Shown piece by piece: positions 22,261 through 34,739 of a stretch of 64,000 nucleotides of DNA. Within the stretch, counting starts at the first letter, position 1; every line of letters starts with the position of its first letter. Source of the DNA: Desmodus rotundus (lineage: Eukaryota > Chordata > Mammalia > Chiroptera > Phyllostomidae); contig NC_071393.1 of NCBI RefSeq assembly GCF_022682495.2, positions 101,669,010 to 101,733,009 of the forward strand. The letters run 5' to 3'. The position numbers were made by a program, and so were the translations under genes. Under the pieces are notes generated by a model, which made no database searches, was not told where the DNA came from, and saw only the letters and a list, made by a program, of their open reading frames with translations.

Positions 22261-24341
22261 AATGTGGTAATTACAATAGCCATTTCAAGAAGGGAATCAT
22301 TAAAAAGGCATAAGACCTTATATGATTTTAACTCGAAGCATAAATACATACCTTCGTGTGCTCTCTTTTGTACTGAGTGATGACCCTTTCTTTGGGCTCC
22401 TGACTGTGGCTGTTCTTTGTCTTTACTGCATATATCACATCCTTGATGCGTTGTGATTTCTTTAAAACGGAGCAGGAATTTGAAGACATTTGCAAAAACA
22501 GAGTACAGAATCTTTCTAGATCCTGTTTTTTCTTTTTATAATCTAGCTTATAGTTCCTATCACACTAAATTCAACAGATTTTTTAAGCAAAACAATGAAT
22601 ATTTCTAAAGCATACAAGGAAGTTTTGTGTAATTAACGTTTTTATAATTCTTATGTCATCATTGTTATCCTTTTTAATGTTACATATTTACCATAATAAG
22701 TGCTCTGGCATAAGCAGGTTTAGGAACAAACTCAACTGACTCCTGGTATACCTGTAAGTCGGCGGGCGGGAACAGGCACACACAAGGAAATTACAGCCCA
22801 TGAAGAGTCAGTGAGCCGTGGGCATCAGTAAGTAGTCTAAAGGGAATGGAGAGTACTGGTTGGTCCATCAAGTTGGTTAAATGAAGATGAGTAAAGTGAA
22901 CCAGTTCTAAGGGTTATTGTGTGGATTAAGTGAGAAATGTGTATGAAGCACTTGCCAGAAGGAAGATGCTCAACAAATGATAGCCTTCATTATTATTTCT
23001 GCACTAGCTGTTAATGCTGATACAGGAAGGGGTGCTTCTTCCACTGGCCCAGGCTCTGCGGTAAACTAGGGTGTAATGGGCTCCCTGGGGCAGCCTGCTG
23101 AAGGTCTTCCAATACGCTGAACGGAAATCAAGATACTTTGCTCAGCTCTACAAAGAGCTGAAGAGCCAGCCTACCACAAATACCACTATCCCCTGAAGGA
23201 TTGTTTCAGTGATACATCTTACTAAGTACCTTAAAATGGACCAGAAAGAAAAAAAAGAAAGAGTAGTTGTTGATATTGCTTCTTTGGGATCCATTGCTAA
23301 CAGGAGTAATGTTTTAAATTAGTAATAAATGCAAGGACATTATTTGAATTTATAAAAATGAGCCTTAAGTAACAGAACAGGACTTGATGCAGATAAATTA
23401 GACATAAATACAGGCCAGGGGAATGTGGCTGGTCCAAGAGTGCCAAGTGTTGGTGCCACAGTGAAAAGATCAGGGGATTAGGAAAGTCACTCCCCCTCTG
23501 ACTCAGTGTGTGATCCCCAGGACTGCTACTTCTTTATGAAGGCACGATGTTGGGTGACCCCTCAGGACCCTTTTCAGGCCTTTCATTCTATGCTTCCAAG
23601 GGAGAATAACCTTCGACTCACAGCACACTGGTGATGAGTATCCAGGGCTGTTATATTGGGGTGAGCGGGAGGAAGAGAATGAAACGCCAAGAATTTCATG
23701 CGGGGCTAGTCTAAGAGAGTCGGCACCTGCCAAAGCCAGGAGGTCCTCCGCCTATATCCAGCATTAACCACACACTCTGTAAGAATAGTATATGATTTTG
23801 GTCCCCTTCATTTTTCAAAGAATGCAAACACAGTAACTGCTGCCTGGAATGTGGGTCTGGGAAGTTTGGCAGACAGGGATTGAGGGGGAGTTACTTTTCA
23901 TTCTATCTTTTGAAGTGAGTACCATGTTAGTGCCATATATTATGTATTAAAAATAGTATGTATATGAAAAAGATAGGAAGATGTTAGTGAAGAAATGGAG
24001 AAAAAACATTTTAAAAGAAAACCGGGTAATATAGCCCGGAGTAGTATCAACAGGAAGGGTGCTCTCGTGAGTTCCTTGGTCTGGGCCATATAGAAAGAAA
24101 AGAAAACTGGCAAAAATTACAGCTGAAGATCTTGGCGATGCTCAAACTCCAGGGCATGTGGAATCCAAATGTGGGCTTTCTATCCTTCTGAGCTTAAAGA
24201 TAGGAAAAAATGGAGGATCACCAGGCCAGCGCCTGGTGCCTGGACCTCAGGCCTCTTGAAAGCCACTCTTGCTCTGTGATTACTCATTATTATGATGGGA
24301 TTCTCTGGGAAGAAAAGAGAACTGTTGTAAGGTTCTTTGGT

Positions 24342-24584
24342 TTTTGTTTGTTTTTTAATCTTCATCCAAGGATATTTGTTCATTGCTTTCAGAGAGGAAG
24401 TGGGGTGGAGGTGGGGGATGCAGGGGGAGAGAGAGGGAGAGACATCGATTGGTTGCCTCCCATACACCCCCTGACCAGGGAATTGAACCCACAACCTGGG
24501 TATGTACCCTAACCTGCAATCGAACCTGCAACCTTTCCGTCTATGGGACGATGCTCCAACCAACTGAGCCACACAGGCCAGGGC
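24342..24584 (-). mobile_element. VES-type SINE, minus strand
   Basis: On the minus strand it starts near CCCTGGCCTGTGTGGCTCAG at 24584 and ends in an AT-rich tail near 24342. Its tRNA-like head is visible. Flanks AAGGTTCTTTGG (24329) and AAGATTCTTTG (24587) look like a diverged TSD. It is oriented opposite to the SINE at 9259. Confidence 0.82.
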
Positions 24585-24732
24585 TGAAGATTCTTTGTTT
24601 TAAGAGATCTGATAAACATTCAGCATGTTACTGGTCTTATTCCCATACCACTATGTCAAACATTTCCACAGGGGGAGCAGGAACATGTAGCTTTGGGGTT
24701 CTGTTTCAAAAGCTACTGCCCATTTTGGGTTA

Positions 24733-24768
24733 AACACACACACACACAACAACAACAACAACAACAAC
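24733..24768 (+). repeat. Compound (CA)n(CAA)n microsatellite
   Basis: A run of ACACAC changes directly into repeated ACA triplets (AACAACAACAACAAC). Confidence 0.93.
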
Positions 24769-24954
24769 TCGTGCTATACCCAAGTTAAAATAAAGTTAGA
24801 TAAAGTTAGACGTGTGTCTTAGTCCCCATTTCCCCAGAGGCAGGCTCTGAGTGGCATCAATGGAGAGCTAATACACCAACTCTCTCAGTGGAAAAGGGGT
24901 GACAGTGGCGGGCATGGGGAAACTGAGCACAGTCTCCTAATCTATCACTAGTAT

Positions 24955-25115
24955 CGATCTATGAAGCCTCTGGAAGAGAACATATACTATATACAAGTCT
25001 CCTTCTTCACTCGTGGACGTGGACAACAGTGTGGTGATTGCTGGGGAGAGGGGAGTATAAGGGGACTAAATGGTAATGGAAAAAAATGCAATAAAGATTA
25101 CCTAGAAAAAAAGAA
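24955..25115 (+). mobile_element. 5'-truncated bat L1 3' end
   Basis: The sequence ...ACAACAGTGTGGTGATTGCT...GGGACTAAATGG...AATAAAGATTACC followed by an A-rich tail resembles the 3' UTR of bat L1 elements as I remember them. It contains an AATAAA signal. The upstream limit is uncertain. Confidence 0.5.
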
Positions 25116-27494
25116 AATGACCTTTTTGAATCAAATTTTTCCATTGACTAAGAGTATAATTTGGGGTATAAATTGTTGTGTTTTTTAAACAATCTTCATT
25201 GGCAGGAACTCTTAAAATCAGGTTAAGGGCCTCAGCTCCTGAGATTCTCTATCAAAGTTAACCTACCAAGAATTTTAAAATAACAAATATTGGAAGGATT
25301 TCATCAGGTGATTTTATTTTGCCATATGTGTAATAGCTCTCTGATTGGTAAATTGGAATGCTTTAGGTGACTTTCTTGGTTTTGGTCTGCTGTTTTTAAC
25401 AAGTCACATTTATATGGCTTTGGATGGGCAGGGCGGGTGGCAGCTCTAATGCCCACCTCAGGCTAAGTTTGTAAATACAGGCTGAAGTCTTCCTGAATAC
25501 TTTCAGGAGCTGGAGAGAGAGCGTGCGGAGAAGAGATGTTGACGTGAGGGCCTGGCTAGAACAACGCCTGAGTCTGCAGCCACTGGGTGCGTTGGGAGGA
25601 CGCTCAGGACTGCAGCATGCTTGGAAAGTTGGAAGAACTTTGGAGTAGTCGTTAGGCCTCAGGGAAGTAGGTTGTGAGAAAGGGAATTATTCGCATGTGT
25701 TCATCATTTTCCAAGAAATTATTCTGTGCCTGTGATATTGTTATTAACTCTACTGGGCTTAGGAGGATAATCTTAATATCCCAACTCAATGTTTAGTATT
25801 CTAGATGCCACAGCTCACTACAAGTACAATAATGGCATCTTTAGGTAAAAGTGCCTACATTTGTATGTGTGTTTACTTTTGGCAATGGAACTCCAAATTC
25901 ACCTGGCATCTCAAAGCATTGTTTGCTTCCCTTCAAAGTCTGAGAGTTTTTGATTCCCAAGAGTGTCTTAGCTTCGGTTCTGAGGGCAGCAATGTGATTG
26001 AGACTAGCCAGTCCCTAAGTCTGGATTTGAGCTACAGGTCCTAAGTTCAAGGTTAGCCTTGTTGCACAGCTCACCGCTGTTCAGGAATGAGTATTGTCAG
26101 TACTCAGAGAAGGTAGCTGTGTTGCTTGAGGCTTTCTCTTCAATTCTATGAGATTTGTGAAAAAGAATTTAAAGCTTTGTATGGCCCTATTTCTTTTCCT
26201 AATTTTCTGTTAGTGATCTCCCCTCTGTTGCTAGACAGCTGCATAATTTTTGCTTCTAGTTGTCATTCTCTTTCTCCTCTTCCCCAGCCACTCCATCAGC
26301 ATGCAGTCCAGAGAGTAGGCTAATTATGGGGTGCTGGAGAAGCGGTTGCTCAGAGAAAAGCTCTTGAAAGCTCGACTGGGATTGCTCAGCACCAGGGTCA
26401 TGCTTGTGGCCACCTCCCCATTCACATCCACACATCTGCATCGTGCTGCCTTCCACCCGTTTGCAGTTGCCTGAACAAACTTTTTAGAAAGGTCAACACA
26501 AGGAGTAAGTGCTTTTTCTTAGAGGATAGAGCAAGTAGAAGATTTCATGTTTACTTTTTGGGTCTTCACACTGAAAAGTAGCCACATAGTGGCCAAAAAA
26601 AAAGATATATTCCTGTCTTTAGCTAAGGCCTTTCATTTTTGGCTGCCACTTGTAATGGCCTAGGAGCAAGAAGCTTTATACACTCAGGGTCAAACTCTCA
26701 AACTGACATGACTCAAGCAAAGAAGGCTGCTGAAATTCTCTGACCCAGGAGATTGCTTTTGCTGGCACTTCATCATATGGGGTAAATGGTTTACTTCCGG
26801 AGATGTTGGCCCTGTGAGACCACTGTGCCACCCGCAGTGGTATGGGCTGAGAGAAAGGAAGCACTTAATGGCATAGTTCACTTAAGAATCCAAACTTTGG
26901 GAAAGAAGGATGCAGAGGAACATCTTCCCCCTCCACCTCTCCCTCTTTTTAATCAATCAGCTTAGACTCAGCCCCTTGGAATCATCCAGACTGGCAAAGA
27001 TCTGAATGAACCTTTGGCCGAGCTGTTGGAATGCTAGAGGAAACCTGCTTAATACCTAGGTTTACCTTCAACCTAAAGACTCTGTAGAATCCCAATGCCA
27101 AGTCTATCCAACTGGAACTTCAGTGAAATTTCTACCTCAGACAGGTCTGTGATGGTCACAAGGCTGCCACTGGGAATCTAAGCCCATCACAGAGTGGAGT
27201 TGGCGTCTTGATGCTGGAGATGTTTGCTTTTCCTTAAGTTCTGTAGTTCAGACTTATGTTTGACTTTCCAGAATTACACCAGCTCCAATCCGCCTCCCAA
27301 ATCTAGCAATAGGCGTGGCCCAGTTTCTTGGATTGAAGGGAGAGTTGTGTAATTGACCCCACACTTCTCAACATTCGCTCCTTTGTTATGCTCTGGCTAA
27401 TTCAAGAACGTGTGCTGGTAACACAGATCTGGCAGAGTCACTAATACAGTTGACAGCAGAATCACTCTAGAAAAGTCTCAGGTAATACCAGGTC

Positions 27495-27660
27495 GCAGTT
27501 CAGAGCACATGCTTTGGCATTATACCGACCTAGGTTTGAGTCTCTCTGATTATTAGCTGTGTGACCGTGGAGAAATGCCTTAACCTTTCTCGGCCTTGAT
27601 TTCCTCATATTAAAAGGGAGTGATAATCACCATCCATGACTGATTGTAAAAGTCCTCTCT
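27495..27660 (+). repeat. MIR SINE relic
   Basis: AGAGCACATGCTTTGGCATT, ATTAGCTGTGTGACCGTGGA and CGGCCTTGATTTCCTCATA fit sense MIR. Confidence 0.72.
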
Positions 27661-28785
27661 AAGTACAATCTTTTGTTGAAGATATCCTACCTGTCTCCTG
27701 TCTTTCTTCTCCTGTTGGCTCCTGTCACCCTAGGCTAGCCCTCCTACTCAAGAACTTACACTCCTTCAGTTCTTGTGATTTTCTCAAATTTGAAACATAA
27801 TTTCCACTCATTTGTTTTCTGTCTTTTCTCTTCCAGAAACTCCTTTAATTATATAATAACTCTTTTCTATTGATCCTCTCATTTCCTTAACTTTTTCTCT
27901 CCTACTTTCAGTCTTTTTGTTCTACTTCAGGGTGGTATCTCCCAAGCTTACTATATAATTTTAATCTCTGCTATGATATCTTCTAATTGCAAGAGCCCTT
28001 TCTTATCCTTTGAATGATCCTTTTCGTATTGCATTCTGTTCTTGTTTCATGTTCAGTTGATTTTCGGAGTCTTTCTCTGCTCCCTTTGTTTTTTGTTGTC
28101 CTCTATTTGTTTTGGACACTTTCTCAAGCAAGTGTTCTTTCATGTACGAGGAAGGCCCTAGAACCTTGTGTGTGTGAGTTTCATCACAGAGATTAGGTAG
28201 GGACCAGGTCAGGCTGTTGTTTGGGCACTTACACATATCACTAGCTTTAAATCCTTTTTCGTGGATGGCTCATTTCCCCTACAGGAATCCTTGTCTCCTC
28301 CTGGAAGATAAGGCTTGGTTTCCAGGCATCTAAGGACTGTTAGGAGAAAGGTGCTAAGATGAGACTCACCTGGTTTTATGGAGCGGGAGAGACAATCTAA
28401 GGGTCTCCCTGTACCTTAGACATACTTTCTACCGAGCCTCCTATTTTAGGCCCCTTCCTGCACCTCTGCCCTCAGAGGCACCTGGTCTGAGTCCTGAACT
28501 TCTCAGGAGTTGGGCAGTGTGAACTGTCACGATCCCCCAGCTACGGACAAACGCATTGCCCTTCTGTGACCTATTTAGTCATCCCGTGTCCTGTTTTCGT
28601 TTCCAAGATTTTGTTGGTTTCAGTGGTCTGCTGATACCCACTGTCCTCTCTTGTCATCTCTTCCCTGCATCCTTTTCCTTATGGGTTCATGTCTTTGCTT
28701 CATTTTAGTGAGTTTCCTGAAGGAACAGAGTAACATATGCATAAATTGGAAGTCTTTTTTAATTTGCTTGTTTATTACCTAACTC

Positions 28786-28920
28786 CCCACTTGAATAGAA
28801 ATTCCAAGAGGTCAAGGATGTGGTTTTGTTCACTGCAGTCTTCCTGTTGTCCAAAACACTGCCTAGCATATTGTTAGATGTTGAAGAAATATTTGTTGAG
28901 TGAATAAATGAATGAATGAC
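28786..28920 (+). repeat. L2 LINE 3' end
   Basis: GGTCAAGGATGTGGTTTTGT, ACACTGCCTAGCATATTGTT and AATATTTGTTGAGTGAATAA are the typical L2 3' tail. Confidence 0.75.
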
Positions 28921-29389
28921 ATGTAATGTAGAACCCTTTGTACCATGTCTATAGCCTGATAAATAACTATCTTATCTTAATTTTTTTCAATCTTTGAGGA
29001 TTAGACAGTGAAATGACACTTTATGCTACTGATAGCCATTGATTTTAAATGGGGATAAATCTGTCTCTTAAACTAATATCTTTAATGGGGAGTGTCTGAA
29101 ATATCCTTACCTCCCCTACAAATCCCTCTTCAAGATGGAACTTTTCCTGATAGTTACACTGCTTACACTGTGGTACAATCAGCCTCAACGTTTAGGTCCT
29201 GCATTGTATTACTCTGGAGTTAAATGAGGGATTATCTGTGTTATACTATCACAGATCTATAATGTTTTCCCTCCCTGTCAACGACATTGATATGAAGACC
29301 AGTGACCATGGATATAATATGACTTACGAAGACCAAAAACACTGAGGTTGTAGTTTGAGCTTCAATATCAATTTTATTGAGTTAGCTTT

Positions 29390-29520
29390 GGCAATTGCTC
29401 TCTCTCTCTAGGTCTCTCATTCCTTAACTGATGAATGGCAGTGTAGGTGGATGACACGATTCCTAAATCATATTTTTAAAGTCCCTCCCAGCTTTAAAGT
29501 TCTGGAACGCTGAGATAATT
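29390..29520 (+). repeat. Probable MIR-family relic
   Basis: TCATTCCTTAACTGATGAAT and TCCCAGCTTTAAAGTTCTGG resemble a MIR variant tail. The match is weak. Confidence 0.4.
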
Positions 29521-30769
29521 AGGGAGCGAGTAAACAAGGGGAACAAATTGTAGTGTTATACTCTCCAGTCTTCCGAAAATAATATTTTTGGAGGCAGAGC
29601 CCAAGAATGTGGCACCATCATTAAAATTCCATCAGGACCAACTTCATTGGGCACCTAAACAACAGCAACATCTCTGTACTACTGCTCAGTAAAACACTGG
29701 CATCACTCTCTGCCAGTTCTCTTGAGGGCTCTACTCAGGAATGTAAAGCTCACTGCCCAACCCACAGAGCACCTGGTGAGTCAGTGCTCATTTCAGGAGG
29801 AACCATTCTTGAAGCACAGCTTTTCGTGTAGGGAAACATCAAATGATTATCTTACATTTTTGAAGGAAGAAAAAAAAAGGGCTGGTTGTTTCTCTTAAGT
29901 CTACTGCTCTTCCAGCATTTAATTGAAAATGAAAAGATTCCAATTTGGCTTTTCATGTAGATGCTTGCCTGATTCTGCCCTCAGAACACCCACACGAGAC
30001 CAAAACCATCAGCTTTGGGAGCCATCTGGGGAAAGCCCAAGTGGGACAGAGAGGCTTTCCATGTGGTTGAGCAGGTGATTACAAACTCAGTTACAGAGAA
30101 TGTTCATGCTGCCCAGAGCCACGGATTTAAAATTATGGCATAGCCAGCTTGCGAGGAAGCAGCATGCATATTTACCACAGAAGCAAGAGAGAAGAGCTTT
30201 TTCGACTTTCACGTCTTTCCCCTGATACTGTCATCCTAACATGCAGGGCCAGGCTTCAGAGAGGCACCTTGGTCCTGGTGTGTTCCCACCTCCTCAACAG
30301 CTCTTATTAGTCCGTGAGATACTGTGACAAATTAATTGTGAAATTGAAATCACCTAAATTTTTTACTTCCTTGAGCAATTCTTCACCTTCCTGCAAAGTG
30401 TTACTTAGAATATTAACACTGCCTTACGGCTCCCAACTGCTGTGCGCTTCTAAATGATACAAGGTGATGTCTTAATAAGTGATGGAAGACACTGTTTGCA
30501 TCTGTGCGGTCTTGTCTTTTATTATACTCCCTTTAGCATCTGTAGACCTGGCGACTAGCACAATGCCCTGTGCATAGAGATGCACATTGTTGCCTGAGGG
30601 GAATGAATTAGCCTAAACTCTTTCTCTAGGAAGGTAACAACAACTCACATGTTTTCATCTCAAAAGTAGCTTTCATACATCATCTTAGTGGGCCTTCATC
30701 ATCCTTGCTAGTGCCCAGAATATGCCCAGGAAAGGACAATGCTTGGCAAAATTGGATGGGTGGGTGGAT

Positions 30770-30955
30770 GATGCAGGCAGCACATGACCCCACAGCAACC
30801 CTGGGAGGTAGACAAAAGAGGTACTACTGCTGTTTTAACTGGTTTACACGCAAGTACATTGAGACCCTGAGGTGTCAATGGACTTGCTTAGGGTTTTGGA
30901 TATTAAGAGTCCAGTGTCAGGGGCTGAAAGTCTAAGCCCAGAGTTCTTTCTGTCA
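30770..30955 (-). repeat. MIR SINE relic (left arm of an inverted MIR pair)
   Basis: CAGCAACCCTGGGAGGTAGA, AAGTACATTGAGACCCTGAG and GTCTAAGCCCAGAGTTCTTT fit antisense MIR. It lies directly beside a sense MIR at 30961-31185. Confidence 0.65.
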
Positions 30956-30960
30956 CAAAA

Positions 30961-31185
30961 AGCCGTGTGGTGTTGGGTTTAAGAACACAGGCTTGAAAGT
31001 CAAAGAACCTTAGACTTTGAACCTGGCTCTCTCTTGCGCCTTCCCAGCTGTCTGATCTTTGACAAGTCCCTTACTCTCTGTACCTCAGCCTCCTATCTGT
31101 GGCATTAGATGAGAATTATATGGAGCAAACATGCAGACATATTTGGCCAAGTACCTGATATTGGCAAATGGTAGCTGGGGATGTT
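30961..31185 (+). repeat. MIR SINE relic (right arm of an inverted MIR pair)
   Basis: AGAACACAGGCTTGAAAGTC, GCTGTCTGATCTTTGACAAG and CTCAGCCTCCTATCTGTGGC fit sense MIR. Confidence 0.7.
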
Positions 31186-32339
31186 GTGCTTAGTCTCACA
31201 GGACCTCCTCTTCAGAGGACGAAGGACCAGGAAAGGTGGTCTTTAAGGATGGGTCTTTTGGATTGCATTTGGGGAAATGGCCGTATAGTATCCCCATCCC
31301 TGAGCAGCTCAAGGAGACAGAATACGGAGACAGAGCATTCGGTCACTCACTCACACTTTCATGAGAGCCTGAAATGTACAGGAGAAACGAGAGCACTGGG
31401 CTGAGCCAGGAAGGGGGAGGAATGATCTAATTTAGTGCCTTCCCTTCTCCAGAATCTAGCCTGCGGTGAGCAGCTGGCAGCTCCTTCACCCCGACACCCT
31501 GGCTGGCTGTTCTATTGGTGTTACAAGGCAGACTCTTAGAAAATATGGAGAAATAAATAATGTGGGGAAATATCTTGTCCAAATGAAAATGGCACTGCAT
31601 AAAGATGCTAATAAATAACATCACAGAAGATTGGCTCAGGGAGTGGCTGAAAGATCATCCATTGGGCTGTTATGGCTTTTTTAACATTGTGCCCTCAGCT
31701 TTTAGAGCTTGGCACATCATGGGCACTTAACAAATGTCTGATGAGTGAATGAATGAGTGAAAGATCTATTCCAACTCCTTGCTTTCCATGCGAAGAACCC
31801 AATGTCACCCACCCACATAATAGGTTCTTAACTTAAATTTCTAATTATAGTGGAGGTACTTAGAATCTGCAATAAAGACTTCGGTCTGTGAGTGCTTACC
31901 AATGTCAGGACAAAAAGAAGGCCTCATGAGATGTTTCTGAACACTGAAATTTAACAGAAAAGAAGGTGATGTGCACACCTGCCCCTTCAGAGAATAGAAA
32001 TGCAATGTGAGCACTTAAAATCGTGGGGGAGGAAAGACCAAGTTGAGTCTGAGTCAAAGGAAGATTACTCTGATGGGGATGGAGGAAAGTGGTCAGTGTA
32101 GACAAGAGTCCCGATAGGGTGTGGAAGGCACTGACTTGGTGTGACAGAGCATGGTGGAAAGTTCATCTCTTGTAAATCTTGGAAACACTACCAGGTAAGC
32201 AGAGATATTTTTTGCATCACACATAATGTGCTGAAAATACTCCGTGAATGGCCTTAGATTGGCTAGTACTTTGAGTCGATTTTCCGATTAGTAGTGTCGG
32301 TTTATATCGGGTTATTCTTACTCTGACAACTAATGACTA

Positions 32340-32490
32340 ATATTTCCATAGCCCTTTACAGTTTGTAAAACATTTTTACAACATGAAATAATATGATATT
32401 TTCCCCAGTCTCATAATGTAGCCTTTGATATCTACTAATGGGGGAAATTGAGGCACTGAAAGGTTAGATGACTTCCAACCCAAATCCTAA
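32340..32490 (-). repeat. MIR SINE relic
   Basis: CATAGCCCTTTACAGTTTGT and GAAATTGAGGCACTGAAAGG fit antisense MIR. Confidence 0.6.
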
Positions 32491-32589
32491 ATTCTTCTCA
32501 TTTTAGTAGGCTGCTTTTGTTGTGGTTGATGCCTTCCCAACATCAAGAGAACAAGTATCTAGCCAGCAAGTCAGAGCTGGGTGTGTAGC

Positions 32590-32760
32590 CGGTGCTCTTA
32601 ACCGTGAATGTGCACACAAGTTTCCTGGGATCTTAAAATGCAGATCCTGACTCAGTAGATCTGGGGTGAGACCTGAGAGTCCAGCCTTTCTAACAAGCTC
32701 CCAGATGATGACAATGAGTGCCGCTGGCCCATGGATCTAAAGCACAAGTTTCTGCTGTTT
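32590..32760 (+). mobile_element. MER5A-like relic
   Basis: The body motifs ATGCAGATCCTGACTCAGTA, GATCTGGGGTGAGACCTGAG and CTAACAAGCTCCCAGATGAT fit MER5A. The termini are degraded. Confidence 0.7.
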
Positions 32761-33281
32761 GTAAATCAGTTATGCTCTCACCAACCGGGTTTCCAGACTA
32801 AGAAAACGTGCTGAAGTCGACTCACGGTGAGAAAGGGCCTGGGCGACCCCTGACTCACTCTTCCCACTTAGCAAGAGTGAGTGGCTGCAGCAAGAGGTTA
32901 GATACCACTTCCCAAAAGTTCAAACATTTGTCTAGGGAGTCTTTAGAAATTTCTGCCTAGCTATTGTGTGGGTTGGAGTTCTGGGACCAAAATATCATTT
33001 ATTTTGACCAGAAGGTCAGGGCAAGAGTGATAAAATCCTGGACTGCAGAGTCTAAGCAAAATTCTGCATGTGAACCCAAAGCAAATGAGCTACGGGTGGG
33101 AGAAGCAATGATTTGGATATTGTCTATTAAAAGCCACTTGAAAAATAAATACGGTTGCCTCTAATCTTGGGGGCATGTTATTAAGGCCAGGAAGAAGCAG
33201 CAGCCAACCTGGGGAGGCTTGAGATGTCCTGGATGTGGGATAGAATTTGGAGGGACCCTGAGGCAAGAAGACAGCCTAAGA

Positions 33282-33456
33282 CAGTGGTGCTCAGCCCTTG
33301 CTTGCCATTAAAACCACCCAGGTACAGCTAATATTAGAGATGTTCAACCCCACTACAGGGATTCCCAATTACTTGGTATAGGAGGAGGCCTGGGCATCAG
33401 GATTTTTAAAAGCCTCCAAGGAGGTTGAACATGCAGTCAAGGTTGAGAACTACTAG
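33282..33456 (+). mobile_element. MER5A-like relic
   Basis: It begins CAGTGGTGCTCAGCCCTTGC and ends GGTTGAGAACTACTAG, with an AAAACCACCCAGG-type body. The ends are inverted-repeat-like. Confidence 0.68.
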
Positions 33457-33528
33457 CTTAACACAAAAATAAGGCAAATGTGACAAAATGTCACAGGATG
33501 GGAGGTGGAATGAAGAGGTGGTGTCTGT

Positions 33529-33533
33529 CTATC

Positions 33534-33576
<43 letters not shown>
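33529..33576 (+). repeat. (ATCT)n tetranucleotide microsatellite
   Basis: About 11 uninterrupted ATCT units, preceded by an imperfect unit. Likely length-variable. It lies at the edge of an old repeat. Confidence 0.95.
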
Positions 33577-33750
33577 CAATCCCCTTATTTGCAATAGTTG
33601 TGTTCTATAAAGTTACTTTGAACACTAAATTTGCAAATACTTAATCATTGCTTCTAGGGGAAATATAGGGTTAGGTTCCTGCAAGACTCACAACATTTTC
33701 ATCAATCGATTAATTCATAGCTTTGTTTTATGTGTGTTTCTGTTTAAAGA

Positions 33751-33770
33751 TGTGTGTGTGTGTGTGTGTG
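33751..33770 (+). repeat. (TG)10 microsatellite
   Basis: Ten uninterrupted TG units. Confidence 0.95.
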
Positions 33771-33913
33771 GACTCATTAACAATGAACTCAGAGCCAACA
33801 GCACTATAACTCATGCATGAACAAAGCTAATCTAACACATCCATTTTCTCTGTAAAGCACATCACAGCCTCCTTGCACGTAGGAACTCTAGCCAGCACCT
33901 CAGCACTATGCCA

Positions 33914-34125
33914 TTTTTTAAAAAAGATCTTATTTACTTATTTTTAGAGAGAGGGGAAGGGAGGAAGAAAGAGAGGGAGAGAAACATCAACGTTAGAGAA
34001 ATCATCAATAGGTTGCTGCTCCAACTGGGGATTGAACCCGCAACCCAGGCATATGCCCTGCCTGGGAATTGAGCCAGCACTTTGTGGAACGACCCCCAAC
34101 CAACTGAGCCAAACTGGTCAGGGCA
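33914..34125 (-). mobile_element. VES-type SINE, minus strand, nested in an older repeat
   Basis: The head on the minus strand is GCCCTGACCAGTTTGGCTCA. The flanks GCACTATGCCA (33903-33913) and ACACTATGCCA (34126-34136) differ by one base, giving a TSD. The sequence on both sides reads as one older repeat, so the SINE inserted into it later. Confidence 0.85.
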
Positions 34126-34739
34126 ACACTATGCCACTTTAAGCAGCAAAATCACCAAGAAGAAACACCAAAGTTAGACATACGGGGCACTAAAAAGGCC
34201 TCAAAAAGGACACTTGTTTATAGCGTGAGAGCTAAAATAGGAAGGCAGGCAATATCTGTTGCCTGGACCTCAGCGAGAAACATGTGCATCAGGAACTCAA
34301 ATTTTTTGCCACTTTGAGTATGTCCATGAATGACCATGAAAATACAGCCAGTACTGATTTTGAAGTTACAAATACATTTTAGCAAAGAGGTGAATTTGCA
34401 AACACAGACTCTGCGAATAATGAGGATCAAGGGCATATAAGACACGTTACAGAGGAACACACAGACTCTCCAGTTTGCGTGACAGGTGACGGAGGGTGCC
34501 AGAAGTGGACGAGGAGCCAAGGGTGCCGACCTGTGGATCTGAGCTGGCTTCGTGAGCCCAGCCCAGCCTTCCTGCTGGTCTAACAGCCTGTTCTCTTTGC
34601 TGCTGGAATCCAAAGGCTCCTGATAGCCGTGCCATCTCACATCCAATAAGAAAGTCAAGCCTGTTCAAGCCTGTTCCCAAACTAGACCAGTCCTGGGGGC
34701 TGAATTACGCCAGGAACCTCATGCCTGCAGTGTCTCTGG

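Larger units (their letters stand above)
33577..34440 (+). repeat. Old repeat (DNA-transposon-like) interrupted by a VES SINE
   Basis: The flanks of the SINE at 33914-34125 read as one older repeat: GGGTTAGGTTCCTGCAAGAC and AACAATGAACTCAGAGCCAA before it, AGCAAAATCACCAAGAAGAA and GAGGTGAATTTGCAAACACA after it. It includes a (TG)10 run at 33751-33770. I do not name the family. Confidence 0.45.

Noticed and set aside
33529..33576. Regular short repeats as a possible CRISPR-like array
   Set aside because: It is a pure ATCT tetranucleotide microsatellite without spacers, in a mammalian intron.
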